Shown one piece after another: positions 61,936 to 64,000 of a stretch of DNA of 64,000 bases. The DNA is from Xestospongia muta. Lineage: Eukaryota > Porifera > Demospongiae > Haplosclerida > Petrosiidae. The position numbers and the translations under genes are program-made. The DNA lies in the NCBI GenBank assembly GCA_963693285.1, contig OY848929.1:1118501-1182500 (forward strand), read 5' to 3'. Under the pieces are notes generated by a model. The model was not told where the DNA came from, searched no databases, and saw only the letters and a list, made by a program, of their open reading frames with translations. How positions within the stretch are numbered: the stretch's first letter is position 1; the number at the start of each line of letters is the position of its first letter.

Positions 61936-62875
61936 TTGGTGTTGTCTTGTTTTAGTCTCTCTCGTTCTACCAAGAACAATGATGTCATTACGATATAATA
62001 GCTAGCAGTACCTTTCTTTTTCATATCTAGTTTTTGTTGTAGACTATTGAGTTGCTCATCATGTGAACTCATGTGTTGTTGAAATATTTGTTTTCGTTTT
62101 TCTTGTCTGAAATATATAGCAGTCCATGATGAGTATATGATAATGTTACTGCTAACTTTGTGTTACTTTTAGCTGTTTGTATAGCACGATGTTTAGTAAT
62201 TGCGTTTAATGTCTCCTTAAGTAACTGATCCTTGACCTGCAAAGGAGTAGAACACTATTGAAACAAAATCAAATGTATCTTACTTCTTTTGCTGTGGCAA
62301 TCTCTTTCTTTTTCTTATCAATTTCCTTACTCTTTGCTATTTTCATTAAAGACAGACATTCTTTTAACTACATGCCAATAATCATCAATACAAAACTGTG
62401 AGAGTCATTTTCTTTTATTTACTTCAACAACAGACATTTCTGCTAATAGACCTTGGCCTCCAGTCTCAGTCAAATCAACAAATTTTGATCGTACAACAGG
62501 AACACTTTCCATGGCACGTATTTGTTGTATGAGTTCAATTTTACGTCTCATATCAGCCTCTTCCTAATTATTGACAACAATAAAAATTGCTCCATATTTA
62601 AATGATTGTACTTCTTCTAAAGCTTGTTGCATTAGCTCTTGCTTTTACTTCTCAATTTGTTGAACTGATGTCAAATTTTGAAGTGTTATTTTAGAACAAT
62701 TGTTGCTATAGTTCACTTACCTATTCTATGCTTCATTTGTTGTAATTTGATCTTAGCATTATGGGCACTGTGATGTCCTTGCATAACAGTCTCCACTAAC
62801 TTTCTCATTTCCTTTTTCTCTCCTTCACGTCGACGAAAATATTCCAACAGGATGTTCAGGTTCCTCTTCTTGGGT
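61800..62875 (-). pseudogene. 5'-truncated coiled-coil gene, possibly CFAP99-like
   Basis: Several exon-like blocks on the minus strand: 62721-62870 (FRRREGEKKEMRKLVETVM), about 62460-62565 (ADMRRKIELIQQIRAMESVP, FVDLTETGGQGLLAEMSVVE), about 62285-62368 (LKECLSLMKIAKSKEIDKKK), about 62180-62240 (VKDQLLKETLNAITKHRAI) and about 62018-62108 (RQEKRKQIFQQHM). The charged coiled coil with ETGG-GLLAEMSVVELKE recalls the C-terminal part of the ciliary protein CFAP99, from memory of that family. An in-frame stop near 62650 and the absence of upstream exons (CHMP7 DNA is fused at 62850-62875) suggest a truncated, perhaps dead, copy. Confidence 0.45.
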
Positions 62876-64000
62876 CTAAAATAAAATGAGACAACTTAAG
62901 TACACTCACAAATGTCTCTCTATTTTAACCTGTAAGTCAGTCTTTCTTTCTGTTTTTTCTTGCAATGTATCTGGTACCTTAGTCTCTGCCACTCTGGTAC
63001 CTTAGCAATGGTATAATGATGACAGAGATTCTTAATTAACCAGGGGGTGTGTGATTAATAGTAAATAGTTATGATATTAATATAGGTTTTGATTTAATTT
63101 TAATAGATTTCTTCATGTTTTGTTCAGGTTCCTCTTCTTGGGTCTAAAATAAAATGAGATAACTTAAGTACACTCAGAAATGTCTCTCTATTTTTACTTG
63201 TAAGTCAGTCTTTCTTTCTGGTTTGACTCGCAATGTCTCTGGTATGTTAGTTTCTGGTACCTTAGCAATGGGTTCTTCAGGGACAATAACATTTTCTATT
63301 GATATAATAATTCACTCATGACAATAAAAAACAAAGTCAATATTAAAATTAAAAAAAATGAAGATTTGCCTTTTATGTTGGTGTTCTTGATATTCAAGTT
63401 TCTCTTTTAATTTAGTAATTGTTGTTTTTATACTATACACAAAGTAAGGAAAATAATAATACAACATCTTTATAATGGCAGATAGTCAAGAGAGTTCTAT
63501 ATATCTTAGTTATCATAGTTATCATTACCTTAGAATGCCAATATCTATCTCAGTTATTGGTACTGCTTGTTCATGTCTGCTTGAAGCAAATTTGACAATC
63601 ACCTTAAAAGAAGTGGTAGTCAATCTTAGCTAGAAAATAATGAAGTACCTCATTAAATTCCTTTGAGACTCCTTTACAAATTGCCTTATCTTCTAATAGC
63701 TGTAGTTGTAATACTTGTAGACTTTTCTTGTCAACAACATTAGTGACTCTTCTACATAGCTGTTCAAATTGAGTGTAAGACATTACACAGTCTGTAGTAA
63801 CATGGACGACATTTTTAAAATGCTCAGAGAGGACTTGATCATTGAACTCCTATACAAACAAACAGCATAAATTACTTTCTAAAGCTGGTAGATATAAGAC
63901 CTCAGTGTACTATATACATCCAGTCTCTGCTACTTAGTAAATGATCTACAATCAAATAATCATATTGGATTATCTTCAATCCACACTGTAAAATTGAGTG
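62850..64000 (-). pseudogene. CHMP7 relic (copy D), runs off the window
   Basis: 63100-63330 matches the last two or three CHMP7 exons and introns (51690-51880), preceded at 62850-63010 by a second partial copy of the same segment. 63335-63480 jumps past the Snf7 exons deleted here. 63525-63600 and 63655-63855 match exons 3 and 2, still well conserved. The remaining 5' part would lie beyond 64000. With the middle exons missing it cannot encode a complete CHMP7. Confidence 0.75.
63983..64000. mobile_element. MITE, left end only (window edge)
   Basis: CACTGTAAAATTGAGTG in the same flanking context as the elements at 53167 and 58370. Confidence 0.6.

Overview
This is a eukaryotic, almost certainly animal, genomic window. 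It is AT-rich and gene-dense, with many very small introns (about 45-60 bp, GT-AG, a few GC-AG). The gene repertoire (NEDD1, wolframin, CHMP7, asteroid-type nuclease, alpha-arrestins, SAM/SH2 adaptor, Calx-beta receptors) and the compact exon layout suggest a demosponge of the Amphimedon type. That species guess is inference from gene style. All exon models were spliced by hand from the sequence; reading frames close exactly, but nothing has been aligned to a database.

Layout. 1-6.9 kb (+): the tail of one alpha-arrestin gene, two complete single-exon alpha-arrestin (ARRDC-like) genes, and decayed arrestin fragments. 7.1-11.2 kb (-): a NEDD1 orthologue (WD40 plus gamma-tubulin-binding C-terminal helices). 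11.5-16.6 kb (-): a 24-coding-exon adaptor with the SLP-76/LCP2 architecture: N-terminal SAM, a run of (D/E)-I-Y-D tyrosine motifs, a long SH3-ligand proline-rich region and a C-terminal SH2. 18.0-20.7 kb (-): wolframin (WFS1), divergently arranged with the first receptor.

20.9-51.6 kb: an array of eight paralogous type-I membrane receptors, two on + and six on -. Each has a signal-peptide exon, an IgGFc-binding-type ectodomain, usually a Calx-beta domain, a Ser/Thr-rich stalk, one membrane span and a tyrosine/proline-rich tail. Two members have lost the Calx-beta exons. Two have stalks built of 10-residue repeats encoded by a minisatellite. Duplication traces are easy to read: a scrap of WFS1 exon 1 upstream of receptor 2, a scrap of CHMP7 upstream of receptor 7, and a relic of a deleted receptor near 43.4 kb.

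51.6-64 kb: a [CHMP7 (-) / asteroid-like nuclease (+)] head-to-head unit duplicated about three times. The first unit is intact. The second has a dead CHMP7 and a nuclease that has lost one predicted metal-binding Asp. The third has a mosaic nuclease pseudogene, a 5'-truncated coiled-coil gene (possibly CFAP99-like) and another broken CHMP7 running off the window. A family of about 210-245 bp inverted-repeat MITEs and a small hAT-like hairpin element are scattered here.

How the genes may work together (inference): the receptor tails carry paired YxxL/YxxM/YxxI, YxxP and proline motifs that would suit tyrosine-kinase/SH2/SH3 signalling, and an SLP-76-like adaptor lies one gene away. Alpha-arrestins with PPxY motifs are general receptor-ubiquitylation adaptors. 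The window is therefore a candidate sponge receptor-signalling (recognition or immune-like) locus that is diversifying by tandem duplication.
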